A stretch of DNA of 64,000 nucleotides. It comes from Timonella sp031979385 (GTDB lineage Bacteria; Actinomycetota; Actinomycetes; Actinomycetales; Cellulomonadaceae). The notes beneath the pieces are model-generated. The model saw only the letters and a list, made by a program, of their open reading frames with translations, was not told the DNA's origin and made no database searches. Below are positions 15,925-23,637 of this stretch, piece after piece (positions within the stretch are counted from its first letter, which is position 1; each line of letters opens with the position of its first letter). Made by a program: the position numbers and the translations under genes. The stretch lies in contig DALZEF010000003.1 in assembly GCA_031979385.1 (NCBI GenBank), positions 138,574-202,573 on the forward strand, written 5' to 3'.

Positions 15925-16803
15925 TCAGTCGACTGAACTGCCCGTTGTGGCGCCCTCGGGTTCCTCGTCGTCCTCGGCGCCACTACCCGCAGCATCGTCC
16001 TCAGAGACCTCATCCTCCGTAGGCTCACCGCTCTCCAGCAGGGTTCCGGTCCGTTGGATAGACTGCCACAGGTCCTCATACCAGGCTACGTCTTGGTCAG
16101 GGAACAGCGCTGGTGTATCGGTTGTCGCGCCAGGAACATCATCGAGGTCGGCGTCGTTCCAGCCCATGACCCGGTAGGGGGTTTCGCCGGGGAACACGAA
16201 CGTGAGACGTTCCCGAGCCTGCGCGATGACGTATTTGTCGTCTTCCCAGCGAGCAAGCTCGTTGCGCAGGTCCTCGTTGATGGCCTGTTGCTGTTCGATG
16301 TCCGCACGGATTGCGTTGTTGGCGTTGTACTGCTTGAAATAGTTACGCAGCACGGGTGTCACGATGACCGCGCAGATTGCCAATGTCAGCGCAAGAACAA
16401 CCACACGTGCTGTGGTGGTCTGTAGTAGCCCAAAGTTTCGGTTGAGTGGTGCTCCAACCGCGTATGCCGAAACGCTTTCGGTATCCGGGCTGCGGTTTTC
16501 TCGAGCCGCCGCGGGTTTCTGGGGGCGGCGTGGAGTACCTGACCCGCCACTTGCGCGCGGAGTCGTTTTTTCCTTGCCGACGATCCGGTCGCCTTCCCCA
16601 CGACGCGGCGCCTTCGTTTGCGCATTGCGCGGGGTTCCGGTGGATGAGCCTGCTCGTGGTTGGCGTGGCGCCCCCGTGGCCGTTCCCCGCGAGTTCGTCC
16701 CCGCAGAGGGCACCTGGCCGCTGGACGGCCTGGTGTTGCGTCGCGCCGAGCGCGGCGAACTGCCGCCGGACGGGCGCGGTGCGTGGGGACGTTGGGGAGA
16801 CAT
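15925..16803 (-). CDS. Septum formation initiator family protein (FtsB/DivIC-like)
   Basis: Start at the ATG at 16803 gives 292 residues; the reading frame extends to 17031, but that part lacks conserved sequence and has no good ribosome site. The first 110 residues are a Pro/Arg/Ser/Thr-rich cytosolic tail. They are followed by one membrane helix (RVVVLALTLAICAVIVTPVL) and an extracellular coiled coil (IRADIEQQQAINEDLRNEL...W) ending in the family motif ARERLTFVFPGETPYRVM. The C-tail is acidic. The protein should join the divisome through the coiled coil. It lies downstream of eno, as in other actinobacteria. Confidence 0.9.
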   Translation of the reverse strand: MSPQRPHAPRPSGGSSPRSARRNTRPSSGQVPSAGTNSRGTATGAPRQPRAGSSTGTPRNAQTKAPRRGEGDRIVGKEKTTPRASGGSGTPRRPQKPAAARENRSPDTESVSAYAVGAPLNRNFGLLQTTTARVVVLALTLAICAVIVTPVLRNYFKQYNANNAIRADIEQQQAINEDLRNELARWEDDKYVIAQARERLTFVFPGETPYRVMGWNDADLDDVPGATTDTPALFPDQDVAWYEDLWQSIQRTGTLLESGEPTEDEVSEDDAAGSGAEDDEEPEGATTGSSVD

Positions 16804-16943
16804 AACTGTAATCTTCCCAGTCGTGGCGCACGCCGGTTGCCCGCCACGCCGGGTCCTAGTCCAGCCGCACAAAATCACCACACCGTATGCAGCATCATCG
16901 GCTCGCCCACCTATAGCAGAAACCCCAGACCTCACTGTCACGG

Positions 16944-16990
16944 TTCTGTCGCCGACGTAACCAAAGTGTTGGGTTACATCGCCGACAGAA
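16944..16990. repeat. Inverted repeat upstream of the FtsB-like gene
   Basis: Two 19-bp arms beginning TTCTGTCG and ending CGACAGAA pair with two mismatches around a 9-base loop, 140 bases upstream of the ftsB-like start. It may be a transcript-shaping hairpin; no T-tract follows. Confidence 0.5.
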
Positions 16991-17041
16991 GGGCAACACC
17001 GGTTTGCGCCGTTCCTTCCTCTACCCGCCAAGACATACGAA

Positions 17042-17076
17042 ACGGGGCCGACCCTTCAAAGAAGGATCGACCCCGT
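17042..17076 (-). terminator. Terminator-like hairpin after enolase
   Basis: ACGGGGCCGACCCTTC pairs with GAAGGATCGACCCCGT (two mismatches) about 93 bases after the eno stop. Confidence 0.65.
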
Positions 17077-17168
17077 CAACGCTTATGCGCCACACCATCC
17101 AGATGATGATGGAAACCTAAGCTCACTAGACCCGGCGCTACCGTGAGGTAACTGCCGTGGGTTTAGTC

Positions 17169-18461
17169 TCAGCCCTTGTAACGTGGGAAAGCGGACTTTC
17201 CTGCGTAAACTGCTGCGTCACCAAGCTGAGCTTCGATGCGGAGGAGCTGGTTGTACTTGTTGATGCGCTCGCCACGTGCTGGTGCACCGGTCTTGATCTG
17301 GCCAGCGTTGGTTGCAACCGAAAGGTCAGCGATGGTGGTGTCTTCGGTCTCACCGGAACGGTGGGAGGTCATTGCGAAGAATCCGGCACGCTGCGCCAGG
17401 GTCACGGCGTCGAGGGTCTCGGTGAGCGAACCGATCTGGTTCAGCTTAACGAGGAGCGCGTTTGCGGCCTTCTCCTCGATTCCGCGTGCGAGGCGCTCAG
17501 GGTTGGTTACGAACAGGTCGTCGCCAACGATCTGGGTCTTGTCGCCGACAGCCTCAACGAGCTTTGCCCACGATGCCCACTCGTCCTCGGACAGTGGGTC
17601 TTCGATGGAGACGAGTGGGTAGTCAGCAACGAGGCCAGCGTAGAACTCGATCATTTCGTCGCCGGTCTTCTCGCCACCTTCCCAGTTGTAGACGCCCTTG
17701 GCCTCGTCGAAGAACTCGGTTGCCGCAACGTCGAGTGCGAGTGCGACCTCTTCACCTGGCTTGTAGCCAGCCTTCTCGATTGCCTCGATGATGAGGTCGA
17801 GTGCTGCACGGTTGGACTCGAGGTTTGGTGCGAAACCACCCTCGTCACCAAGACCGGTTGCGAGGCCCTTGGCCTTGAGAACGGACTTGAGGGAGTGGTA
17901 GACCTCAGCACCCCAGCGCAGGGCTTCCTTGAAGGTTGGTGCGCCGATTGGAGCGATCATGAACTCCTGAATGTCAACGTTGGAGTCGGCGTGCGATCCA
18001 CCGTTGAGGATGTTCATCATTGGGACCGGGAGGGTGTGCGCGTTTGGTCCACCAACGTACTTGTACAGTGGCAGGCCAGCGGACTCTGCTGCAGCGTGTG
18101 CGACTGCGAGCGAGATGCCGAGGATAGCGTTTGCGCCGTACTGGCCCTTGTTCGCGGTTCCGTCGATCTCGATGAGCTTAGCGTCGATTGCGCGCTGGTC
18201 CTCAGCGTCGAAGCCTTCCTCTACGAGCGCTGGGCCGAAGACATCGTTGACGGCCGCAACTGCCTTCTCAACGCCCTTACCGAGGTAACGGGACTTGTCA
18301 CCGTCGCGGAGCTCAACTGCTTCGAATGCACCGGTGGATGCACCGGATGGGACACCTGCGTGTCCGATTGCACCGTCTTCAAGAACAACCTCAACCTCGA
18401 GAGTTGGGTTACCGCGGGAGTCGAGGATCTCGAGCGCGCGTACGGATTCGATAAATGCCAC
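17169..18461 (-). CDS. eno: Enolase
   Basis: The 430-residue protein has the full enolase layout: opening VRALEILDSRGNPTLEVEV, GAIGHAGVPSGASTGAFEA, the catalytic acid and metal residues in LGDEGGFAPN, SIEDPLSEDEW and VGDDLFVTN, and the signature region VKLNQIGSLTET followed by SHRSGETED. It converts 2-phosphoglycerate to phosphoenolpyruvate in the cytosol. The start is GTG at 18461, with AAGGAG nine bases upstream. It is highly expressed in most bacteria, consistent with the strong ribosome site. MazG lies upstream and the FtsB-like gene downstream. Confidence 0.97.
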   Translation of the reverse strand: MAFIESVRALEILDSRGNPTLEVEVVLEDGAIGHAGVPSGASTGAFEAVELRDGDKSRYLGKGVEKAVAAVNDVFGPALVEEGFDAEDQRAIDAKLIEIDGTANKGQYGANAILGISLAVAHAAAESAGLPLYKYVGGPNAHTLPVPMMNILNGGSHADSNVDIQEFMIAPIGAPTFKEALRWGAEVYHSLKSVLKAKGLATGLGDEGGFAPNLESNRAALDLIIEAIEKAGYKPGEEVALALDVAATEFFDEAKGVYNWEGGEKTGDEMIEFYAGLVADYPLVSIEDPLSEDEWASWAKLVEAVGDKTQIVGDDLFVTNPERLARGIEEKAANALLVKLNQIGSLTETLDAVTLAQRAGFFAMTSHRSGETEDTTIADLSVATNAGQIKTGAPARGERINKYNQLLRIEAQLGDAAVYAGKSAFPRYKG

Positions 18462-18601
18462 TGTGGGGCTCCTTCAAGAGACTTGAACGTACATTCCAAG
18501 CCTACCGGCGTCACATAAGGCGACTAGGGCAATTCGTCCTATGCTTCTTACGTTCATAGGCACCGGTGTGCTTGTCCGTGCAGGCTACGGGCCTGCGGGC
18601 T

Positions 18602-19291
18602 TTAGGGGTGATCGAGCAAACTCGATTCGGCGCTGCGCACATCACGTTCAAACTCCGTGAGGGCTTGTCGTAATGCGCCTTCAGCGTCAACGCCTTGGCG
18701 TGCGGCTCGCCGCACGAGGTCCAAGAGTTCATTGCCGATTTTTACTGCGTCGTTACTATTGTCTACGTTTTCTGACACAGATGCCAGTGCGTTCACGATT
18801 CGTTCATCGCGGTTTACGCGGCTCACCATTTTCTGGGCGCGAGCGAGGGCGCCCAGGGTGCGGGGGATTCCGTCGAGGACGGACTCGCGCTGCTTCTCCT
18901 GTTTCTTCAGCGCTTCCCAGTTCTGTGTGACCTCCACGGCGTCAGCAACCTGCACATCAGCGAAGACATGTGGGTGGCGGAAGCGCAACTTGTCAGCGAG
19001 ATCCTGAGCCACCTCATCAATCCCGAACGGCTCACTCTGGTGTTCCTGAGCGATGCGCGCATGGAAGAGCACTTGGAGTAGCACGTCTCCGAGTTCCTCG
19101 CGCATGTTGGCTCGGTCATGCTGCTCGATTGCCTCCGCGAGTTCGTGGCTTTCCTCAAGCAAGTACTTCACGAGGCTCTCGTGCGTTTGTTCCGCGTCCC
19201 ACGGACAGCCACCCTCTGAACGCAGTGTGTCCATGACTTTGATTGCGTCGGCGAGACCTTCGTGCGCTGGTTTGTTCACTCGTTCATTCAA
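18602..19291 (-). CDS. mazG: MazG nucleoside triphosphate pyrophosphohydrolase
   Basis: The 229-residue protein carries the MazG motifs EESHELAEAIE and EELGDVLLQVLFHA, with the metal-binding acidic residues and the CPWDAEQTHESL opening. MazG hydrolyses NTPs to NMPs and cleans damaged nucleotides. The start is uncertain: the frame begins with TTG at 19291, and a GTG four codons later (19279) is also possible; neither has a strong ribosome site. A GCAGGC/GCCTGC hairpin (18580-18596) after the stop separates it from eno. Confidence 0.92.
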   Translation of the reverse strand: MNERVNKPAHEGLADAIKVMDTLRSEGGCPWDAEQTHESLVKYLLEESHELAEAIEQHDRANMREELGDVLLQVLFHARIAQEHQSEPFGIDEVAQDLADKLRFRHPHVFADVQVADAVEVTQNWEALKKQEKQRESVLDGIPRTLGALARAQKMVSRVNRDERIVNALASVSENVDNSNDAVKIGNELLDLVRRAARQGVDAEGALRQALTEFERDVRSAESSLLDHP

Positions 19292-19441
19292 TCAGATGCC
19301 ACTGACATACATATCAATTGCCGACGATACGGCTCGGTTCCAGCGTCCCCTCACCTTGCCAGAGCGCTTGGATGCGTCAGAGAGGCGACGAGTGGGCTGG
19401 TGCCGCAGTACATCTGCGGGCCCAGCCCAGCATGCCCCACA

Positions 19442-21283
19442 CTATGGGAACTTGATCTGAATCGTACGTTTCGCAATATGTGGGAAGTTTGAGTTGTGGT
19501 AAGCCCCCATCGAGACTTCGACGTCCACTAGCCCCGATATTGGCTGATACGGGTTTGTTCGGGTCGATAGTGTCAGTTTCCACCTGTTCTTGGGCAACGA
19601 TTCCCCCTCTCGCCCCAACCAAACCTGCACATTCGGAGTAGAGGTTTTGAAACTGCTAGGCACAACCCAGCCTGAGATCTGGCGATTAGTGCGACTATCC
19701 GGAGTTGCCTTCATATAGACAACAACATTGCCATTGGCATCGGGGATGAGAGGACCAGATGGAGCCTCAATCTCTACATGAGGTACCGGGTTGATTGTGG
19801 AAGCCCGCTTCCAGCCAGTCCACTTCCCCCAACCCTTTTCGTTGGAGGCCCGCACCCGAACCTCGTATGCCGTGTTCTCTTTGAGGCCCGTCAGGTTCAC
19901 GGTCGGGCTCTTCACAGAGGTCGCATCGACGGTCGTCGACTTCGACTTTTGCCCGACCTCGCGGTATTCGACTCGATACTTGTTCACCGGCGCCCCGGCA
20001 CTGGATGGGCGCGTGAACTTTACTTTAAGAGCCCTATCAGCGCTGGTGATACCCAGTTTGGTGGGCGCCTTGGGTTTCTTCGCTACGGGCGCTTTGGTCT
20101 GCACCTTAACGGTTGCCTTACCGCCCGAGACCTTCGAGAACGTGAACCGGATGCCCTCGGGACTGCGCCACGACTCACCAGCCGCAAGTGCATCATTCGT
20201 GTTGCGCCCACCTGGACGGGCGTCCAGCATGGCCGCAGCAACTGCCCCATAGCTTCTCAGGCTGTTGTCAACCAGACGAATCTGAACGCCCGGGGAGATG
20301 CCACTCCCAGCGGTTTTACCGTTTTTGCCATCGCGGTACTCCAACCAGTAGGAGCGCTTCGCGTTCACTTTGACGCGCACTGCCTTGACCCCGCTCTTCT
20401 TCGAGGTGATGGCGCGCAGCGAATAGGTTTTCGACGCCTTCTTCTTCGGCGCTGTGTAGGTACGCTTCTGCGCTGCTTTCAACCAGCCCACACGATCCAG
20501 TTGTGGCCCAGGGAGATATGACAGGTCGCCGAAACCCATCACGTCGCTGTAGTCGCCGTATTCCTGGAAGCTGCACGACTTCAAGGCGGCCAACGTCACC
20601 TTGCCTTTGGAGCAGGACAGGGAATTCCCGTGTGGAAGGCCAAGGTTATGCCCCAACTCATGGGTGAGCACATAGGCGTCTGGGGCTCCGACGAGCACCG
20701 AAACCCTGCCGCCGAGCTCCGCCTCACCGGCTGAACCGTATGGTCCGCAGGTGTTGGAGGGAAACCGCACGATGACGTGATCGTAGGTTGTCGTCTTGAT
20801 TTTGTTCTTCCTCAAAACCTTGGCAAGTTCAGTGCGCACGGCATTCACGCTGGCGTTGCAGGCACCCGAGCTAGGTTTCTTGATCTTCTGCCATTTCAGG
20901 GTTCTGCTGACCTTGAGCCGAACTCTTCCGCCTGAAACCTCGCTGAAGTAAGCGTCAGCGGTTTTGACGTTTTTCTTCGTGGAATTGACGTCCGCGGAGA
21001 GTTTCTTGGTTCCTTTCCAATGAACCGGAACTATGAGGACCTTACGGGTTTTCTTCGCTTTCTTTGCGGCTACTGCCGGGCTCGTGCGAGCAGAGAAGGT
21101 CGTGCGCTGGGTGGCACCTACTGTGTGAACGGTTATGCCGGATAGTCGGGGGACCACTGAAAGTGATACCTGTGTTCCAGAGGCGTGAGCCGGCACGCAC
21201 AGGGCGGTGCAGGCGATGGTGGCTGCACCGATTGCGGCAAGAGCCCTCCGGACACGTCGTTTTACCGCGCTGTGCGACCTCAA
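19442..21283 (-). CDS. Secreted M11-like zinc metalloprotease with fibronectin type III domain
   Basis: The 613-residue protein starts with a signal peptide (two basic clusters, hydrophobic core, cut near PAHAS at residue 35). The peptidase domain carries HELGHNLGLPH at residues 208-218, the extended HEXXHXXGXXH zinc site of metzincins. The flanking sequence is like gametolysin (peptidase M11). A fibronectin type III-like domain follows (about 405-495: PTKLGITSADRALKVKF to NEKGWGKWTGW), then an all-beta tail of about 115 residues, unassigned. The start is TTG at 21283, with AGAGG upstream. The product is presumably exported and acts on extracellular protein or glycoprotein. It stands just downstream of the amylase genes, but a terminator separates them. 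Confidence 0.85.
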   Translation of the reverse strand: MRSHSAVKRRVRRALAAIGAATIACTALCVPAHASGTQVSLSVVPRLSGITVHTVGATQRTTFSARTSPAVAAKKAKKTRKVLIVPVHWKGTKKLSADVNSTKKNVKTADAYFSEVSGGRVRLKVSRTLKWQKIKKPSSGACNASVNAVRTELAKVLRKNKIKTTTYDHVIVRFPSNTCGPYGSAGEAELGGRVSVLVGAPDAYVLTHELGHNLGLPHGNSLSCSKGKVTLAALKSCSFQEYGDYSDVMGFGDLSYLPGPQLDRVGWLKAAQKRTYTAPKKKASKTYSLRAITSKKSGVKAVRVKVNAKRSYWLEYRDGKNGKTAGSGISPGVQIRLVDNSLRSYGAVAAAMLDARPGGRNTNDALAAGESWRSPEGIRFTFSKVSGGKATVKVQTKAPVAKKPKAPTKLGITSADRALKVKFTRPSSAGAPVNKYRVEYREVGQKSKSTTVDATSVKSPTVNLTGLKENTAYEVRVRASNEKGWGKWTGWKRASTINPVPHVEIEAPSGPLIPDANGNVVVYMKATPDSRTNRQISGWVVPSSFKTSTPNVQVWLGREGESLPKNRWKLTLSTRTNPYQPISGLVDVEVSMGAYHNSNFPHIAKRTIQIKFP

Positions 21284-21420
21284 AACCGTACCTCTTCATC
21301 ATCGTTGATTGTGTCTCATCGAGTTTTCACGCCGAGAAACCCGTTTAACAGGACACCCTGTCAGATGTATCGGTTTTACAGCCAGCCCTCCCCACGGTGC
21401 GAACCCGAATTCACCCGCAT

Positions 21421-21459
21421 AAAAGCCAACCGCGAGTGGAGAAATCCACTCGCGGTTGG
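21421..21459 (-). terminator. Rho-independent terminator of the amylase operon
   Basis: CCAACCGCGAGTGGA and TCCACTCGCGGTTGG form a perfect 15-bp stem with a GAAA-type loop. On the minus strand CTTTTA follows. Confidence 0.92.
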
Positions 21460-21571
21460 AGAGCGGGAGCGCCGCCGGGAGATGGCGCTCCAGCTCCGCT
21501 TGGGGGACGTGATGACCCTTCCTATCGCAACGAGTTGTCGTGCATGGGTCGATCACGAACAGGCGTGGATC

Positions 21572-22165
21572 TTAACTACACGGGTTACCTGCAGTGACTT
21601 GGCCATCCTTGACCTGCACGGCCGCACCTGACAGCGTGTAATCGCTACCCGAGTTGTTGTCCCAGGTACCCGAACCATTGTTGAATGCCGCAGTCACAGT
21701 AGAACCATTGGCCGCAATGGTGCGAGACACCCAACCGGAACATGCAGCACTCAACGATTCACCTGGCACAGCGGTCCACGCACCAGATCCCACCCGGTAG
21801 TGGACGTTGTATGCATTCCAGTTCTTGTTCGTGGAATAGAACACCGTAGTGGTGTTGGTGGAGCCACCCGAATCACACGGGTTGCCTGCAGTGACTTGGC
21901 CGTCCTTGACCTGCACGGCCGCACCTGACAGCGAGTAATCGCTGCCCGAGTTGTTGTCCCACGTACCGGAACCATTGTTGAACGCCGCAGTCACAGTAGA
22001 ATCATTGGCCGTAATAGTGCGAGACACCCAACCAGAACACGCAGGGCTCATTGTCTCCCCTGGCACAGCGGTCCACGCACCAGATCCCACCCGGTAGTGG
22101 ACGTTGTATGCATTCCAGTTCTTGTTCGTGGAATAGAACACCGTAGTGGTGCTGGACTCTCCTGA
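21572..22165. repeat. Two near-identical 297-bp tandem copies encoding starch-binding modules
   Basis: The units start near 21579 and 21876 with the same CACGGGTT-CCTGCAGTGACTTGGCC sequence and differ at only a few bases, so the duplication is recent or kept uniform by recombination. Confidence 0.9.
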
Positions 22166-23629
22166 GCCGCCGTCACCACCCGAGCCGTCGTCTCCGCCAC
22201 CGGATACGGCATTCACGTGCAGAGCCGAACCGCCATAAGCGGGTACGGTCACCGTCACCTTGCCATTAGCGCCAACGGTCCAGGTCTTGTCGCAGTCATC
22301 GCCTGCCACAACATCGCAGTACGTGTCAGCAGGCAGCGAGGTCTGGAACTCAGTGGTCACGGAGTTACCGGTGTTGTTGAGGACCACGAAGCCCTTGTCA
22401 CCACGACCGTATGCCACAACGTTTCCGCCCTGGGTCTGCCAGTTGTTGAGTGCGGTGCCCGCAACGGTGTTGTAGAACCCGACCATGTTCTTAATCTCTG
22501 GCCAGCGGTGGGCACAGGTCCATGCGGAGTTGGCGCAGTTGGCATCGATGACCTCACCGGAGCCGGTCTGGGGTGCTCCTGCGTCATGGTCGGTGAACGT
22601 GTACCCGGTGTAGACGGCTGGCGATCCATATGGGTAGCTGAGCATGAACATGTTGGCGAGCTTGTACTTCGCTCCCCACTTGTAGTTCATGGTCTCGCCG
22701 TTGCGTTCGGTGTCGTGGTTGTCCACGAATACTCCGGCGTTATTGCTGTTCAGCAGACCCCATCCCGTCCCGATGTTCTGCAGTTCGGAGATGTTTCCAT
22801 CGAATTTGTCTTTCAGCCCACGCGCATAGTTGAACTCGTGCGAGTCGCCAGAACCGAGGTATTCGGAAGGTTGAATCGGTTCCCCCTGCGCACCGATGAC
22901 CTCGTGCACCCAGTACAGGTTCTTTGCCACCGTGGTCTTGGACTTGATCGCTTCAAGATCCGCCGCTGGCATGTGCTTGGCGGCGTCGATGCGATATCCG
23001 GCCACGCCAAGGCTTGCCAGATCGTCGAGGTAGGCCGCGATCTCACGTTGCACGTAGTCCGTGCCGGTTGCGAGATCTTGGAGAGCCACAAGTCGGCAGT
23101 TCTGGACCTGCCATCGATCCCCGTAGTCGGAGATGTTGGACTTGCAACTGTTGAAGTCCTGCGGCCCGTATCCGCCCTCTGGTCCGGGGTACTGCTCGAG
23201 TTGGAACTGCGTTCCAGCCCAGCCGACGCCTCCGGTTTGGCCGGTCATATGGTTGATGACCGCATCTGCAATGATGCCAACGCCGGCGTTGCTGCAGGTC
23301 TGCACCATTGCAGCAAACTCTGCTCGGGTTCCGAGCTTCGATTCGATCTTGTAGCTAACCGGCTGGTAAGAGGTCCACCATTGGGAACCTTGAATGTGTT
23401 CCTGGGGCGGCGACACCTGTACGTAGGCGTATCCAGCCGGTCCCAGAACGTTGGTGCATTCCGTTGCGATTGAGTTCCAGGTCCACTGGAACATGTTGAC
23501 GATGACGTTGCCGCGGTCCTGCCCGTTGGGCGTTGTCGCGGTTGCCGCAGTCGGTCCTGTGACCGATAGTGCTACGGCGCCGACCAGGGTCAGCGCCGTA
23601 GCGAGTGCGGCAGAGATTACCCTGCGCAT
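21572..23629 (-). CDS. Secreted GH13 alpha-amylase with two C-terminal starch-binding modules
   Basis: This 685-residue protein has a signal peptide (cut near residue 32) and a GH13 barrel. Catalytic residues are visible as Asp215 in GYRIDAAKH, Glu243 in VHEVIG and Asp306 in FVDNHDTERN. After the barrel and its all-beta domain C (to about residue 465), a short Gly/Ser linker leads to two CBM25/26-like modules (each opening TTTVFYSTNKNWNAYNVHY). The modules are almost identical to each other, with a 297-bp period. It hydrolyses alpha-1,4 bonds in starch or glycogen outside the cell. It begins eight bases after the longer amylase, with AAGGAG before its ATG, so the two are one transcription unit. 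No wall anchor is seen. Confidence 0.95.
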   Translation of the reverse strand: MRRVISAALATALTLVGAVALSVTGPTAATATTPNGQDRGNVIVNMFQWTWNSIATECTNVLGPAGYAYVQVSPPQEHIQGSQWWTSYQPVSYKIESKLGTRAEFAAMVQTCSNAGVGIIADAVINHMTGQTGGVGWAGTQFQLEQYPGPEGGYGPQDFNSCKSNISDYGDRWQVQNCRLVALQDLATGTDYVQREIAAYLDDLASLGVAGYRIDAAKHMPAADLEAIKSKTTVAKNLYWVHEVIGAQGEPIQPSEYLGSGDSHEFNYARGLKDKFDGNISELQNIGTGWGLLNSNNAGVFVDNHDTERNGETMNYKWGAKYKLANMFMLSYPYGSPAVYTGYTFTDHDAGAPQTGSGEVIDANCANSAWTCAHRWPEIKNMVGFYNTVAGTALNNWQTQGGNVVAYGRGDKGFVVLNNTGNSVTTEFQTSLPADTYCDVVAGDDCDKTWTVGANGKVTVTVPAYGGSALHVNAVSGGGDDGSGGDGGSGESSTTTVFYSTNKNWNAYNVHYRVGSGAWTAVPGETMSPACSGWVSRTITANDSTVTAAFNNGSGTWDNNSGSDYSLSGAAVQVKDGQVTAGNPCDSGGSTNTTTVFYSTNKNWNAYNVHYRVGSGAWTAVPGESLSAACSGWVSRTIAANGSTVTAAFNNGSGTWDNNSGSDYTLSGAAVQVKDGQVTAGNPCS

Positions 23630-23637
23630 GTGTCTCC

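Noticed and set aside
17157..18518. Long open frame (453 codons) on the plus strand opposite enolase
   Set aside because: It mirrors a clear enolase gene; its product is Cys/Val-rich without domains, a codon-bias shadow in high-GC DNA.
22217..23473. 418-codon open frame opposite the free amylase
   Set aside because: Runs across conserved GH13 motifs of the minus strand and has no ribosome site or family similarity.
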